Assembly (NCBI GenBank): GCA_021846515.1
Contig: JAJZWU010000010.1
Span: forward strand, 1-64,000
Source of the DNA: Actinomycetes bacterium
GTDB taxonomy: Bacteria > Actinomycetota > Acidimicrobiia > Acidimicrobiales > JAMCPL01
DNA: 64,000 nucleotides
Reading direction: 5' to 3'
Position numbers and translations under genes: made by a program. The notes beneath the pieces were generated by a model that was not told where the DNA came from, did no database searches, and worked only from the letters and a program-made list of their open reading frames with translations. Below are positions 27,501-36,186 of this stretch, in pieces (the stretch's first letter is position 1; every line of letters starts with the position of its first letter).

Positions 27501-27927
27501 TACTTATCCAGTAGGTCAGGATCCAGGTAAGTGCCCATGCTGTAAATGATGGAAGGGCGGCAAAGAGTAGTATGGCGGGGTAAAAAGCTCCGGCGTTGAA
27601 CCCTCCCAGAAGTGGAGTACCGCTCCATACAAACGGGTTCCACAGTGGTAGATGCCCTGCTGCTATATCACGACCGGCCAGTACCCTGAGTGGAAGATTT
27701 TGAACCTGGTTGTCCCAGACCATCATTACGTGGTAGCCGAGCAGAGATGGTATACCTATCGCCAGTAGAGGAACCAGTAGCAACAGCCCCAGTGCGATCA
27801 AGCCACTACGCCTGTAGCGTAATGCATTTTTGCTGCCAGGGCTGGTTTCTCCCCTGACTATCTCTCTGGTATTTTTTGTTGCCAGTTTCACTTCTATAGT
27901 TAGTGCTCTATCACTTCCGGATTGCAT
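24517..27927 (-). CDS. YfhO-like giant multi-pass membrane protein
   Basis: An 1136-residue protein of the bacterial YfhO/GT-C-like membrane family. The N-terminal half (about 40-620) has about 12 hydrophobic helices with the family landmarks GRDIAAGHLPLWNPFVWSGTPLLG and YPAILLF. The C-terminal half is extracytoplasmic and ends with the recurrent block SMAWAPGWSATI..GRTV..NVSQYGLVQAVLLPRGASTVTFSYWPPG and a last helix. YfhO proteins are linked to lipoteichoic-acid or polysaccharide glycosylation in Firmicutes; the role here is inferred to be envelope glycan transfer. A Ser/Thr-rich stretch (about 690-790) and a second one near 860-900 are low complexity. The start overlaps the upstream dehydrogenase gene by 28 bases. 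A second paralogue is at 56825-59362. Confidence 0.82.
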   Translation of the reverse strand: MQSGSDRALTIEVKLATKNTREIVRGETSPGSKNALRYRRSGLIALGLLLLVPLLAIGIPSLLGYHVMMVWDNQVQNLPLRVLAGRDIAAGHLPLWNPFVWSGTPLLGGFNAGAFYPAILLFAALPSFTAWALTWILTYWISIVGIYLLCRKLSISTLPATIAAATYSFTGIMLQMVVHIMVIEADAWLPWLLLGIEGIMYDIRGSSYLSALPDYRYQHDTTMDGSTDNQTSAKITALPWMRIVGWMILVAFSLAMVVLSGSTSSMAAAVILAGFVIIWHTVQRTPYNGIHRRMTFLAASLAACIWGIAFSSTQLLVGMSFIGLSQRHNGSTQYLFGEFPLSPARWLQAFLPGIAGGSGNFGLPASVLSIDHNPYMGLLPLVAFISLFATSIGRHRDPEAGKWMMWIVLGIIGIILAAGSDFPGGIILSHIPFYGSLRVQGRMAIMTDLSFSVIIGFWLQKITIAKKDTSTWIRTRKELTSAIVPMIIAVVLAIVGLTYPRLIETILRVAKNSMGTGRAMWPSTVATLILAIAGLLFVIRLNKMQLKSIRLFVAVFTVVDIGFFGVTMAPGFQFFGLNSIAPTTSNFSTTITDKIAPGQVQPGTRYGIWDPNISSLKDVFHLAQPDQNVLANISSIQGVGSAVWGTYDSVTCTHPFDSLRTPFLSSSISNELDIGTLLVAKNAFTTSSSKFSPASSECLNGGYGSEIGNSASEAASVGSSSKSSLSSLSSATVDQGNSSATVTTTQLSNASTAQSVNTQSSNLSKTVSHPTPMTTNTSHTGGGGVEWYVGSIKDISRVVIDVPNPIERLLEKSIRSPRHTANYKRTSASNRISKKRTMPPVAPEIQIELLQSSLKGESTSTQPLTSTTSGSTSSLNTRYTDPVSGSITSRSPGSSLIVAKSLKARRIGQNKKYTVYSATLNLPVQTIAIRLVGALESHIQPQHIHITTIGQSGSHNILTLNGPLVNAVRPGKWRYTGRIGDFISYYNTDSYGHLWFAKPGTTVNPGSSPPAPLPQPAGDSISVKRFNSAGNETDSVDTIAPVLLVRSMAWAPGWSATIKESNGRTVKENVSQYGLVQAVLLPRGASTVTFSYWPPGMTTGIIFTYIALFAFMVFIVACIVDRIRVSRHRQVAAGTG

Positions 27928-28892
27928 AGGTCGGCCGGAGCCCTCCCGGAGATCAGCTCTTCTAGTCCATCTGCAATCATGGTCGTATGGTTGGTTTCTG
28001 TGTTGTAGGTGGCGCCTCCAATATGGGGAGTAAGTACTACGTTACTCATTTTTATAAGTGGATGGCCTTCAATCAGCATTTCCCCTTCAAAGTGATCAAG
28101 TGCGGCAGCGCCCAGTTTACCGGACTGTAGTGATTCTATAAGAGCGTTCTCGTCATGCAGGGCGGCTCTGGCAGTGTTTATATAGATGGAGCCGTCACGC
28201 ATCTTGGAGAACTGCTCGTAGGAGATCATGGCAAATGTCTCCGGGGTCATCGGGGCATGCATAGAGATGATGTCAGAGCGTTCTATCAGCTCTTCCAGCG
28301 ACTTGGTTGACTCATCCGAATAGGGGTCATATGCGATCACTTTGAGACCCAATCCCTCCATTCTCCACTTGGTTGCCCTGCCGACAGCACCAAGTCCTAC
28401 CAGACCTATTGTCTTTCCGGCGATCTCCCAAGATCGGAATCGCTGGTAAGGTATGGTGCCGTCTTTGAATATGTTGCCGGTACGAACATCACTGTCTGCG
28501 GGTATTATCCTTCGTGTAGCCGCTATCAGCAGTCCTACGGTAAGCTCTGCTACTCCATCTGCATTTCTGCCGGGGGCTCTGAGTACGGGTATACCTGCTT
28601 TTGTCGCTCCTTCTATGTCGATGTTGGTGGGATCTCCTCTAGTGGAAGCTATTGCATATAGAGGTAAATCAAATACTGGCCCCGAACATAGATCAGCTTC
28701 GCAGATAAGTACGCTTGCCTCTTCTTCTGCCAAGCGATCAGCCAGCTGTTCCGGTGAGTATATCCTCAGTGGTTCAGCTTCTATCCATGGATCGATTATC
28801 ATATCAAACATGGTATTCAATCTGTCCAAGCCTTCTCCCCTTAGAGGTGAAGTTGCCAGTGTCCTGAGCTTCTTGGGTCTTTCAGGTTTCAT
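27900..28892 (-). CDS. D-isomer specific 2-hydroxyacid dehydrogenase
   Basis: A 330-residue NAD-dependent dehydrogenase of the phosphoglycerate-dehydrogenase-like group. The NAD Rossmann loop is GLVGLGAVGRA (about 163-173). The catalytic triad is seen as Arg in NTARAALHDE, Glu in LDHFEGEM, and His in LTPHIGG. It lacks the C-terminal ACT domain of serine-pathway SerA, so another 2-hydroxy acid is likely. It diverges from the FGGY sugar kinase gene, a pairing often seen in sugar or polyol catabolic loci. An extended -10 (TGGTACAAT) ends 8 bases before the ATG, so the mRNA is probably leaderless. The YfhO gene overlaps its 3' end by 28 bases. Confidence 0.88.
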   Translation of the reverse strand: MKPERPKKLRTLATSPLRGEGLDRLNTMFDMIIDPWIEAEPLRIYSPEQLADRLAEEEASVLICEADLCSGPVFDLPLYAIASTRGDPTNIDIEGATKAGIPVLRAPGRNADGVAELTVGLLIAATRRIIPADSDVRTGNIFKDGTIPYQRFRSWEIAGKTIGLVGLGAVGRATKWRMEGLGLKVIAYDPYSDESTKSLEELIERSDIISMHAPMTPETFAMISYEQFSKMRDGSIYINTARAALHDENALIESLQSGKLGAAALDHFEGEMLIEGHPLIKMSNVVLTPHIGGATYNTETNHTTMIADGLEELISGRAPADLCNPEVIEH

Positions 28893-28900
28893 CCCGCATT

Positions 28901-28909
28901 ATTGTACCA
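28901..28909 (-). promoter_or_regulatory. Extended -10 element TGGTACAAT
   Basis: Minus-strand TACAAT (28906-28901) carries the TGn extension and ends 8 bases before the dehydrogenase ATG. No ribosome site lies between. A leaderless transcript is likely. The element lies in the spacer shared with the sugar kinase. Confidence 0.5.
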
Positions 28910-28961
28910 GATTCGAACACGCTACTCCTTGTCGGCATATGTTTGCAGGTATGGGCAGATC

Positions 28962-30377
28962 TTGAATATAACCATAGGGATCGATATTGGGACAAGGTCG
29001 GTGAAAGCGATAGCCGCTTTGGATGATGGAAGTGTGATTGCCAGGTCTTTGGTACGCCATAGACTGGTTACATCGTCCGGGGGTGCATTTGAACACGACG
29101 CGCGAGAGTCTTGGATAGATGGGCCTTTGGCTGCATATCAAGGTATCGTAGATCAGATAAACAATAGTCCTTATGCCAATCTGCCCATACGGGGGACATG
29201 TGTTGCCGCCATGGCGCCGTCTATGTGCGCAGTGGATGCCAAAGGTATGCCGGTATCTCCGGGGATACTTTATGGAGATTACAGGGGTAGAGATTATTAT
29301 GCCGGTGCCTCTCCTATATCGGGGGAGGCGCGTGGGTTTTTGGGAAGCCTTATTGAGAGCTATCCAGATGCGCATGCTTACTGGCCCGCTCAGGCTGTTG
29401 CCAATTACGCGCTGGCAGGAACTGCAGTGATTGACAGTTTTACGGCTATTGCACATGGACCACTCTCTAATGGAACTTGCTGGAATGAAGATTTACTGAC
29501 CGATATGGGCATTGAGCTGTCCAGGATGGCTGCAATAAAGCCTGCCGGACAGGCGGTGGGCAGTCTGTTGTCAGGTATTTATAGCGCAACTGAGACTGAG
29601 GGCAGACATAGTGCAGAAACCGATACGGTTGTGCTTGCATCCGGGCTTGTAGATGAACTTGGCGAGCAGATGGCTGCGGGGGAGCTAAGTGACGGTGACG
29701 TTCTGGTAGTGTTGGGTTCAACACTTATTGTATGGAAGAGGTTACCATTCTGGAAAGAGGTGGAAGGTCTTTGGAGCGTTCCAGATTTATTCAATTTGGA
29801 TACCGGATGTCTTATAGGGGGGGCAAGCAACGCGGGAGGGATATTTATAGATTGGGTTATAGATCATTTGCTTGCTGGAAATCGCAGAAAGACTTACTCC
29901 AGAGATCTTGATGCTTACTCCGTACCAGTATGGTCACCATACCCCCGCGGAGAGCGTACCCCGTTACATGATTTTTCCAAGCGTGCGGCTATCAGTGGCC
30001 TGGGACTTGAACACGGCTCAGATGAACTGGTTCGTGCAGCGTACGAGGCAAGCGGTTTCACAGTAAGGCGCATGATAGAGATGTCCGGATATGGTGCTTC
30101 AAGAGTATTGGCGACCGGTGGCGGGGTGAACTCAGATGAGTGGCTTCAAGCCCTGGCAGACTGCACCGGTTTACCCGTAGAGGTGGTCGCCAACCCAGAA
30201 GGTGCAGCATTGGGAGCGGCGTTCATGGCTCGCATAGCCTGTGGCATTGAACCGTCTGGAGCTCTTCCGGATCATTGGCAGAGGCTGGATCGTGCGGTAG
30301 ACCCTGATCCTGCCTGGCTGGAGCCTTGTTCGCAGAGATACGAGGTCTTTATGGATCTAACTAGCAATTTTGTATAG
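28962..30377 (+). CDS. FGGY-family carbohydrate kinase
   Basis: A sugar kinase of about 471 residues when started at the TTG at 28962; the frame is open back to a TTG at 28902. The start is placed at 28962 because the first phosphate-binding motif, IGIDIGTRSVKA, normally begins within a few residues of the N-terminus. Later motifs are GPLSNGTCWNEDLL, PAGQAVGSL, VVLGSTLIVWKR, SPYPRGERTPLHD and the ATP-site GGGVNSDEWLQALADCTG. Family members phosphorylate xylulose, gluconate, glycerol and similar polyols with ATP in the cytoplasm; the substrate is not readable. It diverges from a 2-hydroxyacid dehydrogenase, suggesting one catabolic unit. No transporter for the sugar is adjacent. Confidence 0.85.
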   Translation: MNITIGIDIGTRSVKAIAALDDGSVIARSLVRHRLVTSSGGAFEHDARESWIDGPLAAYQGIVDQINNSPYANLPIRGTCVAAMAPSMCAVDAKGMPVSPGILYGDYRGRDYYAGASPISGEARGFLGSLIESYPDAHAYWPAQAVANYALAGTAVIDSFTAIAHGPLSNGTCWNEDLLTDMGIELSRMAAIKPAGQAVGSLLSGIYSATETEGRHSAETDTVVLASGLVDELGEQMAAGELSDGDVLVVLGSTLIVWKRLPFWKEVEGLWSVPDLFNLDTGCLIGGASNAGGIFIDWVIDHLLAGNRRKTYSRDLDAYSVPVWSPYPRGERTPLHDFSKRAAISGLGLEHGSDELVRAAYEASGFTVRRMIEMSGYGASRVLATGGGVNSDEWLQALADCTGLPVEVVANPEGAALGAAFMARIACGIEPSGALPDHWQRLDRAVDPDPAWLEPCSQRYEVFMDLTSNFV

Positions 30378-30452
30378 CCTCATCAGTTCTATGTAGCATA
30401 CTCTACCTATTTGCCAGCTATATTACCTAATCCGGCAACAGCAGCACAGTGT

Positions 30453-32336
30453 CTAGTCGAGAGATTCGATTGTCTCTTCAGAGATAACTGTATCTATATC
30501 GTAGGAGCGGGTATCCTCTCCGACTGTTGCCTGCACTGCCGTAAATCCGTCAGAGAGGGGCAACTCTCCGTCAGGTTTTGAGCTATCATCCAGCGTTGCA
30601 TCATGTAAATCTGCCATACTTTCATGTGCTCCGTGATGGACGTAGCGCTCACCGCGCATCCAGGATGCCGCGGCCGCAATTAGGCTCATTGCTGCTGCAA
30701 AGAGAAATATAATGGTGAGTCCATGCTTGAATGGTCCTGCCATAAGGGAGGGGAAGAAAGAATGCCCGGTCAGCTTTGCCGCAGCTGAAGCAGGTATCTT
30801 GTGTAATACCGCGGGACCCAACAGTGTCTTGAGAGGATTATATCCCAGCATCGCAGCAAATAAATATCCTATTGGTGGGCCGGATGATATCTGTCTGGAT
30901 ATGCCTGCCGGTAGCCCGGCTGCGGTGAGGCCGTGGAATAGGGAGTGGGGGACACTTCCGGCCAGGCCCAGCGCCATCAGTGAAAAGAATATACCCAGCG
31001 ATAGGGGCATCCCGGAATTGAAAAAGGTGACTCGCATTCCGGAGGCAGAGCCGCGTTCTTCCGGTGGAACCGAGTTCATGATGCCGGCCGTATTTGGAGA
31101 TACAAACATGCCCATAGCCAAGCCATCTATGAATATAATCGTTGCAAACAACGGATATGGGAAATTTACGGGCAGTAGAGTCAACAAAACAAAATTGATA
31201 GCAGCAATCAGCATTCCTCCGGTAGCAAATGGCCTGGCGCCAAAGCGATCCGAGAGGTATCCTGACAGTGGGCCAGATATCAGGAATCCACCGGTCATCG
31301 GTACAAGGAATATACCAGCCCATAGGGGAGTATTGTTAAAACTATAGCCATGCAGAGGTAGCCATATTCCCTGTAGCCATATTATCATCATGAACATCAA
31401 CCCTCCCCTTCCTATGGCTGCCAGCAGACTTGCCATGTTTCCTGCGGTAAATGCCCTTATCTTGAATAGAGGCAGCTTGAACAGGGGTTGCTCTACATGA
31501 GATTCGACTACGACGAAGAGTGCAAGCAGGATTATCCCGCCAACTATGGTTCCGATTACAAACGGGCTTGTCCATCCCATTACGTGCCCACCGTATGGCC
31601 TAATGCCATAGGTAATACCAACCAGGATTCCGGCGAGAGCGAGAGCAAAGAGGATATTGCCCAGCCAATCTATTTTTACCTTATTGCGTATACCAATTTC
31701 CTTTAGGTTTATATATGCCCATAGGGTTCCAATGACTCCTATTGGAACATTCATCAAAAAGACCCAGCGCCAGTCTACGGTTGCCAGAAAACCTCCTGCT
31801 ATGAGGCCTATAAATGAGCCGGCCATTGCAGCAACCATGTTTATACCAAGAGCCATACCGCGTTGGCTCGCGGGGAATGCATCAGTAAGTAAGGCAACAG
31901 AATTTGACATCAAGAAAGCGGCCCCTACCGCCTGGATGAGCCTGATAATAATAATTTCCATAGCCCCAGCTGCTCCGTGGCTCCAAACAACTGACAGACC
32001 TAAAGAGCCCAGAGTGAATATTGCGAAACCGGCATTGTATACTTTCACCCTCCCGTACATGTCACCAATCTTGCCAACTGTTACAACCAGCACGGCGGTT
32101 ACTAGCAAGTACCCCATAAGGATCCAGAGCAGGTAGGTGAAGTTTGCCGGATTGAGTGGATTGAGCTTTATGCCTCTGAATATTGCCGGCAGTGCTATTA
32201 TCAGACTTGATGCGTTTATGGTTGCCATTAGTACGCCAAGCGTCGTGTTTGATAGTACTGACCACTTGTAATTAGGGCCGACCTTCACGCTAGCGGCACC
32301 GTCTATCTGCCCATTGGTACTTATAGTATCGCCCAT
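30453..32336 (-). CDS. MFS transporter, DHA2 (EmrB/QacA-like) family
   Basis: A 627-residue secondary transporter with about 14 hydrophobic helices, characteristic of the drug:H+ antiporter-2 group. Motif A is seen as GKIGDMYGRVKVYNAGF after helix 2, motif C-like sequence GSFIGLIAGGFL in helix 5, and SGPLSGYLSDRFGARP in the second half. The last 70 residues form a hydrophilic, acidic cytoplasmic tail. Such proteins export drugs, lipids or peptides in exchange for protons. No TetR or MarR regulator lies beside it, so the substrate is open. The gene converges with the sugar kinase, 75 bases apart. Confidence 0.9.
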   Translation of the reverse strand: MGDTISTNGQIDGAASVKVGPNYKWSVLSNTTLGVLMATINASSLIIALPAIFRGIKLNPLNPANFTYLLWILMGYLLVTAVLVVTVGKIGDMYGRVKVYNAGFAIFTLGSLGLSVVWSHGAAGAMEIIIIRLIQAVGAAFLMSNSVALLTDAFPASQRGMALGINMVAAMAGSFIGLIAGGFLATVDWRWVFLMNVPIGVIGTLWAYINLKEIGIRNKVKIDWLGNILFALALAGILVGITYGIRPYGGHVMGWTSPFVIGTIVGGIILLALFVVVESHVEQPLFKLPLFKIRAFTAGNMASLLAAIGRGGLMFMMIIWLQGIWLPLHGYSFNNTPLWAGIFLVPMTGGFLISGPLSGYLSDRFGARPFATGGMLIAAINFVLLTLLPVNFPYPLFATIIFIDGLAMGMFVSPNTAGIMNSVPPEERGSASGMRVTFFNSGMPLSLGIFFSLMALGLAGSVPHSLFHGLTAAGLPAGISRQISSGPPIGYLFAAMLGYNPLKTLLGPAVLHKIPASAAAKLTGHSFFPSLMAGPFKHGLTIIFLFAAAMSLIAAAASWMRGERYVHHGAHESMADLHDATLDDSSKPDGELPLSDGFTAVQATVGEDTRSYDIDTVISEETIESLD

Positions 32337-32729
32337 TGTATCAGCTACTTTCTGTTCTATCTCTTGGTGTCTATCCTGTAATTAGTGTTTAGTGCCCATA
32401 CTGCAATGATTCTGTAGTGCTTTCCGTCCCGTATTGGGTCTTGCATTGGATGCACTATAGAAAGTATAGTAGCATGAAATCGTTTTATAGTCAAAATAAC
32501 ATTCTACTTGTCCTACCGGTATGTATATAGTGCCGAATGACGTTGAATTGATTCTTCAGGGCTCTCATGTAGCTAGCACACAATAGCTATTCCCTGTCCT
32601 GCTGGAGTCAGATAAAAATGTTCCGCTATTCTTAATATCCAATAGGGACTTCGTATTTATTGATGGATTTGACCTGTCTGAAATGAGGCTCCACTAGAAT
32701 CCGGAGAGCCTCCTTGGCCTGATAACGAG
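32337..32729. other. Intergenic stretch before tRNA-Gly
   Basis: About 390 bases with no supported gene. AGGCTC (32686-32691) and GAGCCT (32706-32711) form a 6-bp inverted repeat just downstream of tRNA-Gly on the minus strand, a weak terminator candidate followed by CATTTC. Nothing else is recognised. Confidence 0.4.
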
Positions 32730-32800
<71 letters not shown>

Positions 32801-32876
32801 ATAATATTGCTGTATGCCAGGTACCCCGACTGGCATGAACTGATTGAACTGCTCACGCAATTATATCATACACCGG

Positions 32877-33254
32877 CTAATGGATATTGGATATAAATGA
32901 CTCTTCATCTACGATTACCCTGGTTATGAATCCAGCACATATGGTTCCCGGTTCTCCATATGCCTTGACCGAGAAGGTAAGTCGTCGCCCTTCGATCTTA
33001 TCTAGAATGGCTTCAGCAGTTACATCCGAGCCGATGCGTACCGGCGCTACATGGTCCATCTGGATGCGTAAACCTACAGACGTTTTACCGGGTGGCAGTT
33101 CTTTGTCTACGGCGCCACAGGCAGCTTCTTCGCATAACGCAATCAACCTCGGTGTAGCCAGTACATTTACATGACCCGACTTGAAGTATATAGCACTGTC
33201 GTTTTCTGTAACATGCAAAACGACACTATGTCGCAAACCGGTCTCTAATGTCAT
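32877..33254 (-). CDS. FlK-like acyl-CoA thioesterase (hotdog fold)
   Basis: A 125-residue hotdog protein resembling fluoroacetyl-CoA thioesterase FlK and its relatives. Key parts are VLATPRLIALCEEAA (central helix with the Glu), KTSVGLRIQMDHVAPVRIGSDVTAEA and EGRRLTFSVKAYGEPGTIC. In FlK the Thr, Glu and His of this core catalyse hydrolysis; Thr, Glu and His occur here at matching places. The physiological acyl-CoA is unlikely to be fluoroacetyl-CoA and is unknown. TACACT ends 7 bases before the ATG, suggesting a leaderless mRNA. tldD diverges 71 bases away. Confidence 0.8.
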   Translation of the reverse strand: MTLETGLRHSVVLHVTENDSAIYFKSGHVNVLATPRLIALCEEAACGAVDKELPPGKTSVGLRIQMDHVAPVRIGSDVTAEAILDKIEGRRLTFSVKAYGEPGTICAGFITRVIVDEESFISNIH

Positions 33255-33290
33255 AGTTATCAGTGTAGCCGCATTTTGGGGAAGGCTCCA

Positions 33291-33319
33291 TTGCTTTTAT
33301 CTATATAGTGTAATACAGT
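33291..33319 (+). promoter_or_regulatory. Leaderless promoter TTGCTT-17-TACAGT of tldD
   Basis: TTGCTT at 33291-33296 and TACAGT at 33314-33319 are 17 bases apart. The tldD ATG is 6 bases beyond the -10 box, with no ribosome site. Confidence 0.5.
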
Positions 33320-33325
33320 TGGTAC

Positions 33326-34723
33326 ATGCTTGTAGAACGTGACATCCTGGATAAGGTACTTAGCGGTGCATTGGCTGGTGGCGGAGATTTTGCTGAGATA
33401 TTCGTCGAAGAGCAGGGCTCAACCTCTGCCGTACTGGACGACGGGAGGGTAGAAGAACTATCTACAGGAAGTCGCCGCGGCGCCGGTATACGAGTAGTCT
33501 CGGGAGATGCGACCGGATATGCCCATACGGCGGATCTATCTGAGAAGTCGCTGCTTGAAGCTGCCCGTACTGCATCTGCTATTGCCAAAGGGATGTCAGG
33601 ATCTTCTGCTCCCAGGGAGGTGGCCATTTCACACATGGACACCGTTAATCCCTCCACTGTTCTTATAGATCCCGACTCGGTCTCTAAGCCGAGAAAGATA
33701 GAACTGCTACAGCGAGCAGATGATGCTGCCCGCAGCGGGAGGAGTGCAATTTCTCAGGTAAGCGCTGCATATGGTGAATCAAAACGGAAGATACTTGTAG
33801 CATCCAGCGATGGTCATGAGTCGCAGGACGAGCAGATTCGTACCAGGTTGTCGGTATCGTGCATAGCGCTCGGCGATGGAGGTATGCAAACCGGATATGA
33901 AACAATTGCCCGTACAGTCGGTTTCGAAGTGTTCGATAGTATGTCGGTAGAGGAGATTGCAGCAAAGGCCGCTGATAGAGCAGTCAAAAAACTCTCCGCA
34001 AGGCCGGCTCCGTCCGGCCAGATGGTAGCGGTACTGGCTTCAGGCAGCGGGGGAGTGCTCTTTCATGAAGCTTGCGGTCATGGTCTCGAAGCTGACCACA
34101 TAGACAAGGATGCTTCTGTCTATGTAGGTAGGCTCGGTGAAACGGTCGCAAGTCCACTAATCACCCTAGTAGATGATGGTACGCTCGGCGGGGAGTGGGG
34201 AAGCTATGGGATAGATGATGAAGGCAACCTCCCGGCGCGTAATGTATTGATAGAGAATGGTGTTCTGGCCGATTATATGTGGGATGTTCTCCGTGCCAGG
34301 AAGAAAGCCAGATCGTCTTCTGGAAATGGGCGTAGGCAGTCCTACAGGCATTTACCTATGGTACGGATGACGAACACGTTTATACTCCCCGGAAAGGATG
34401 ATCCTGATGAGATAGTAGCCCAGACTCCCCATGGAATATATGTAGCACAGTTGGGTGGAGGCCAGGTAAACATCACTACCGGAGATTTCGTATTCGGTAT
34501 GACCGAGGCATATATGATTGAAAATGGGAGGATAACAGAGCCACTGAGAGATGCCAATCTGATCGGAAATGGCCCGGATATTCTGACGAAGATCGATGCG
34601 GTTGCCTCAGATTTTGCCGTGTTCCCAGGCACATGTGGCAAAGATGGGCAAAGTGTTCCTGTGGGCTGTGGGCAGCCTACATTGCGTATAACGGGGGTTA
34701 CGATAGGAGGTACCGCTCAATGA
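33326..34723 (+). CDS. tldD: TldD-family metalloprotease
   Basis: A 465-residue catalytic subunit of the TldD/TldE protease. The zinc motif HEACGH followed by GLEAD (about residue 247) is intact. The N-terminal domain contains EIFVEEQGSTSAVLDDGRVEELSTGSRRGAGIRV, and a GQVNITTGDFVFGMTEAYMIENG segment marks the C-terminal domain. TldD with TldE degrades unfolded peptides and matures some ribosomal peptides. tldE follows with a four-base overlap, so the heterodimer is made from one mRNA. No RiPP precursor is evident nearby. It is cytoplasmic. Confidence 0.95.
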   Translation: MLVERDILDKVLSGALAGGGDFAEIFVEEQGSTSAVLDDGRVEELSTGSRRGAGIRVVSGDATGYAHTADLSEKSLLEAARTASAIAKGMSGSSAPREVAISHMDTVNPSTVLIDPDSVSKPRKIELLQRADDAARSGRSAISQVSAAYGESKRKILVASSDGHESQDEQIRTRLSVSCIALGDGGMQTGYETIARTVGFEVFDSMSVEEIAAKAADRAVKKLSARPAPSGQMVAVLASGSGGVLFHEACGHGLEADHIDKDASVYVGRLGETVASPLITLVDDGTLGGEWGSYGIDDEGNLPARNVLIENGVLADYMWDVLRARKKARSSSGNGRRQSYRHLPMVRMTNTFILPGKDDPDEIVAQTPHGIYVAQLGGGQVNITTGDFVFGMTEAYMIENGRITEPLRDANLIGNGPDILTKIDAVASDFAVFPGTCGKDGQSVPVGCGQPTLRITGVTIGGTAQ

Positions 34724-36081
34724 GCAAAGTATTGAATAAGGATATAGTGAAGATGGCATGCTGCATTGCAGAGCAGGCGTTACCCGGCGAACAGATAGAG
34801 GCTTATATCTCCAGGTCGACCACTCTGGATATTCGTGCATTCGACGGTGAGGTAGAGCATCTGGTCTCCGCTGCATCGGATGGTGTGGGGATAAGGGTTA
34901 TATCCGGTCATCGTCAGGGATTCGCCTACTGTGGTTATCTGGACGACGAAGCTATTAAGAAGACTCTTTCGGAGGCTCGCGATAATGTATCTTTTGCCAA
35001 CGAAGATATCCATGCATCCATGGCATATCCTGACGAGGTAGAAGCTACGCAGATGGAACTGCTTGATCCCGCAATAGCAGCTACTGCCGTATCCGAGAAG
35101 ACCCGACTCGTTGTCGAGCTGGAAAAAGAGACCAGAAAAAGTGACCCCAGGATCAGGCAGGTCGATTCTGCCGACTATTCCGATGTAACCGGAGAGGCGG
35201 CAATATGCAATTCCAACGGAGTACAGGCATACAGCGAAGGTAGCTATTGCGATATTTCTGTATCGGTTATTGCCGGCGAGGGATCGGATTCCCAGACGGG
35301 GACAGGTTTTTCGGTTGCCCGTAAATTCGCGTTACTGGATCCAAAGACCGCTATGAATGACGCAGTGACGCGAGCTGTACGTCTACTTGGAGCAGGTAAA
35401 CCTGCCGGCAGGGAATGCTCGGTGGTCCTCGATCCAAGGGTAACTGCAACTCTGATAAGTGTAGTAGCCAGTGCATTGTCCGGTGAATATGTTACCAAGG
35501 GACGTTCTTTTCTGGCTGGAAGAGTAGGGGAGAAGATTATGTCTTCCGGGTTGTCCCTTGTAGATGATCCTACCGATTCGCGAGCACTATCAGCTGATTT
35601 ATACGACGAGGAGGGGCTTGCCTCCAGACGTAATGAGCTGGTACGTGATGGTGTGTTGATGGGCTTTGTATATGATTCTACCTCTGCGTCGAGAGCTGGA
35701 GTGCAATCTACGGCCTCTGCCGTGAGAGCAGGTTATTCGTCAGGTCCGGTTGCGGCATGTAGAGCGCTGCTTCTCTCCAGTGGGGACAGCCATACCCTTG
35801 AAGATGTTGTTGCCAATGTGGGTGACGGGCTATATGTCCAATCGGTGACCGGGGTTCATTCGGGGGTCAATCCCATAAGCGGTGATTTCTCCGTAGGGGT
35901 AGAAGGCATTATGATCCGTGGTGGGGCACTGGCAGAGCCGGTTCGGGAGGCTACTATTGCCTCTACACTTCAAAAGATGCTTCTTTCGATTACCCATGTA
36001 GCCAACGACATTCAGTGGTTGCCCGGCAATGCCGCAGGACAGACCATCGCAATTTCGGAAATGGTGCTGTCCGGTAACTGA
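34720..36081 (+). CDS. tldE: TldE/PmbA-family protein
   Basis: A 453-residue partner of TldD. It shares the fold (DIRAFDGEVEHLVSAASDGVGIRVISGHRQGFAYCG near the N-terminus and GVHSGVNPISGDFSVGVEGIMIRGG near the C-terminus) but lacks the HExxxH zinc motif, as expected for the non-catalytic subunit that shapes the substrate channel. The ATG at 34720 overlaps the tldD stop as ATGA. AGGAGG at 34705-34710 gives a 9-base spacing, which sets this start over the open frame further upstream. Confidence 0.94.
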   Translation: MSKVLNKDIVKMACCIAEQALPGEQIEAYISRSTTLDIRAFDGEVEHLVSAASDGVGIRVISGHRQGFAYCGYLDDEAIKKTLSEARDNVSFANEDIHASMAYPDEVEATQMELLDPAIAATAVSEKTRLVVELEKETRKSDPRIRQVDSADYSDVTGEAAICNSNGVQAYSEGSYCDISVSVIAGEGSDSQTGTGFSVARKFALLDPKTAMNDAVTRAVRLLGAGKPAGRECSVVLDPRVTATLISVVASALSGEYVTKGRSFLAGRVGEKIMSSGLSLVDDPTDSRALSADLYDEEGLASRRNELVRDGVLMGFVYDSTSASRAGVQSTASAVRAGYSSGPVAACRALLLSSGDSHTLEDVVANVGDGLYVQSVTGVHSGVNPISGDFSVGVEGIMIRGGALAEPVREATIASTLQKMLLSITHVANDIQWLPGNAAGQTIAISEMVLSGN

Positions 36082-36186
36082 CTAAGTATGTTACTTGAGG
36101 CCAGCCTTCAGCTGTCAGGCATGTCGGGTAACGATGAATGGAGCAAGTTGGCCACTGAGTATATTACCTTCTGACTGCCTCAGGTT

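Noticed and set aside
32337-32729. Riboswitch or small RNA before tRNA-Gly
   Set aside because: Only a 6-bp inverted repeat was found; no known riboswitch core could be recognised.
33326-36081. RiPP biosynthesis locus around tldD-tldE
   Set aside because: No precursor peptide, cyclase or transporter nearby; the pair is probably the housekeeping protease.
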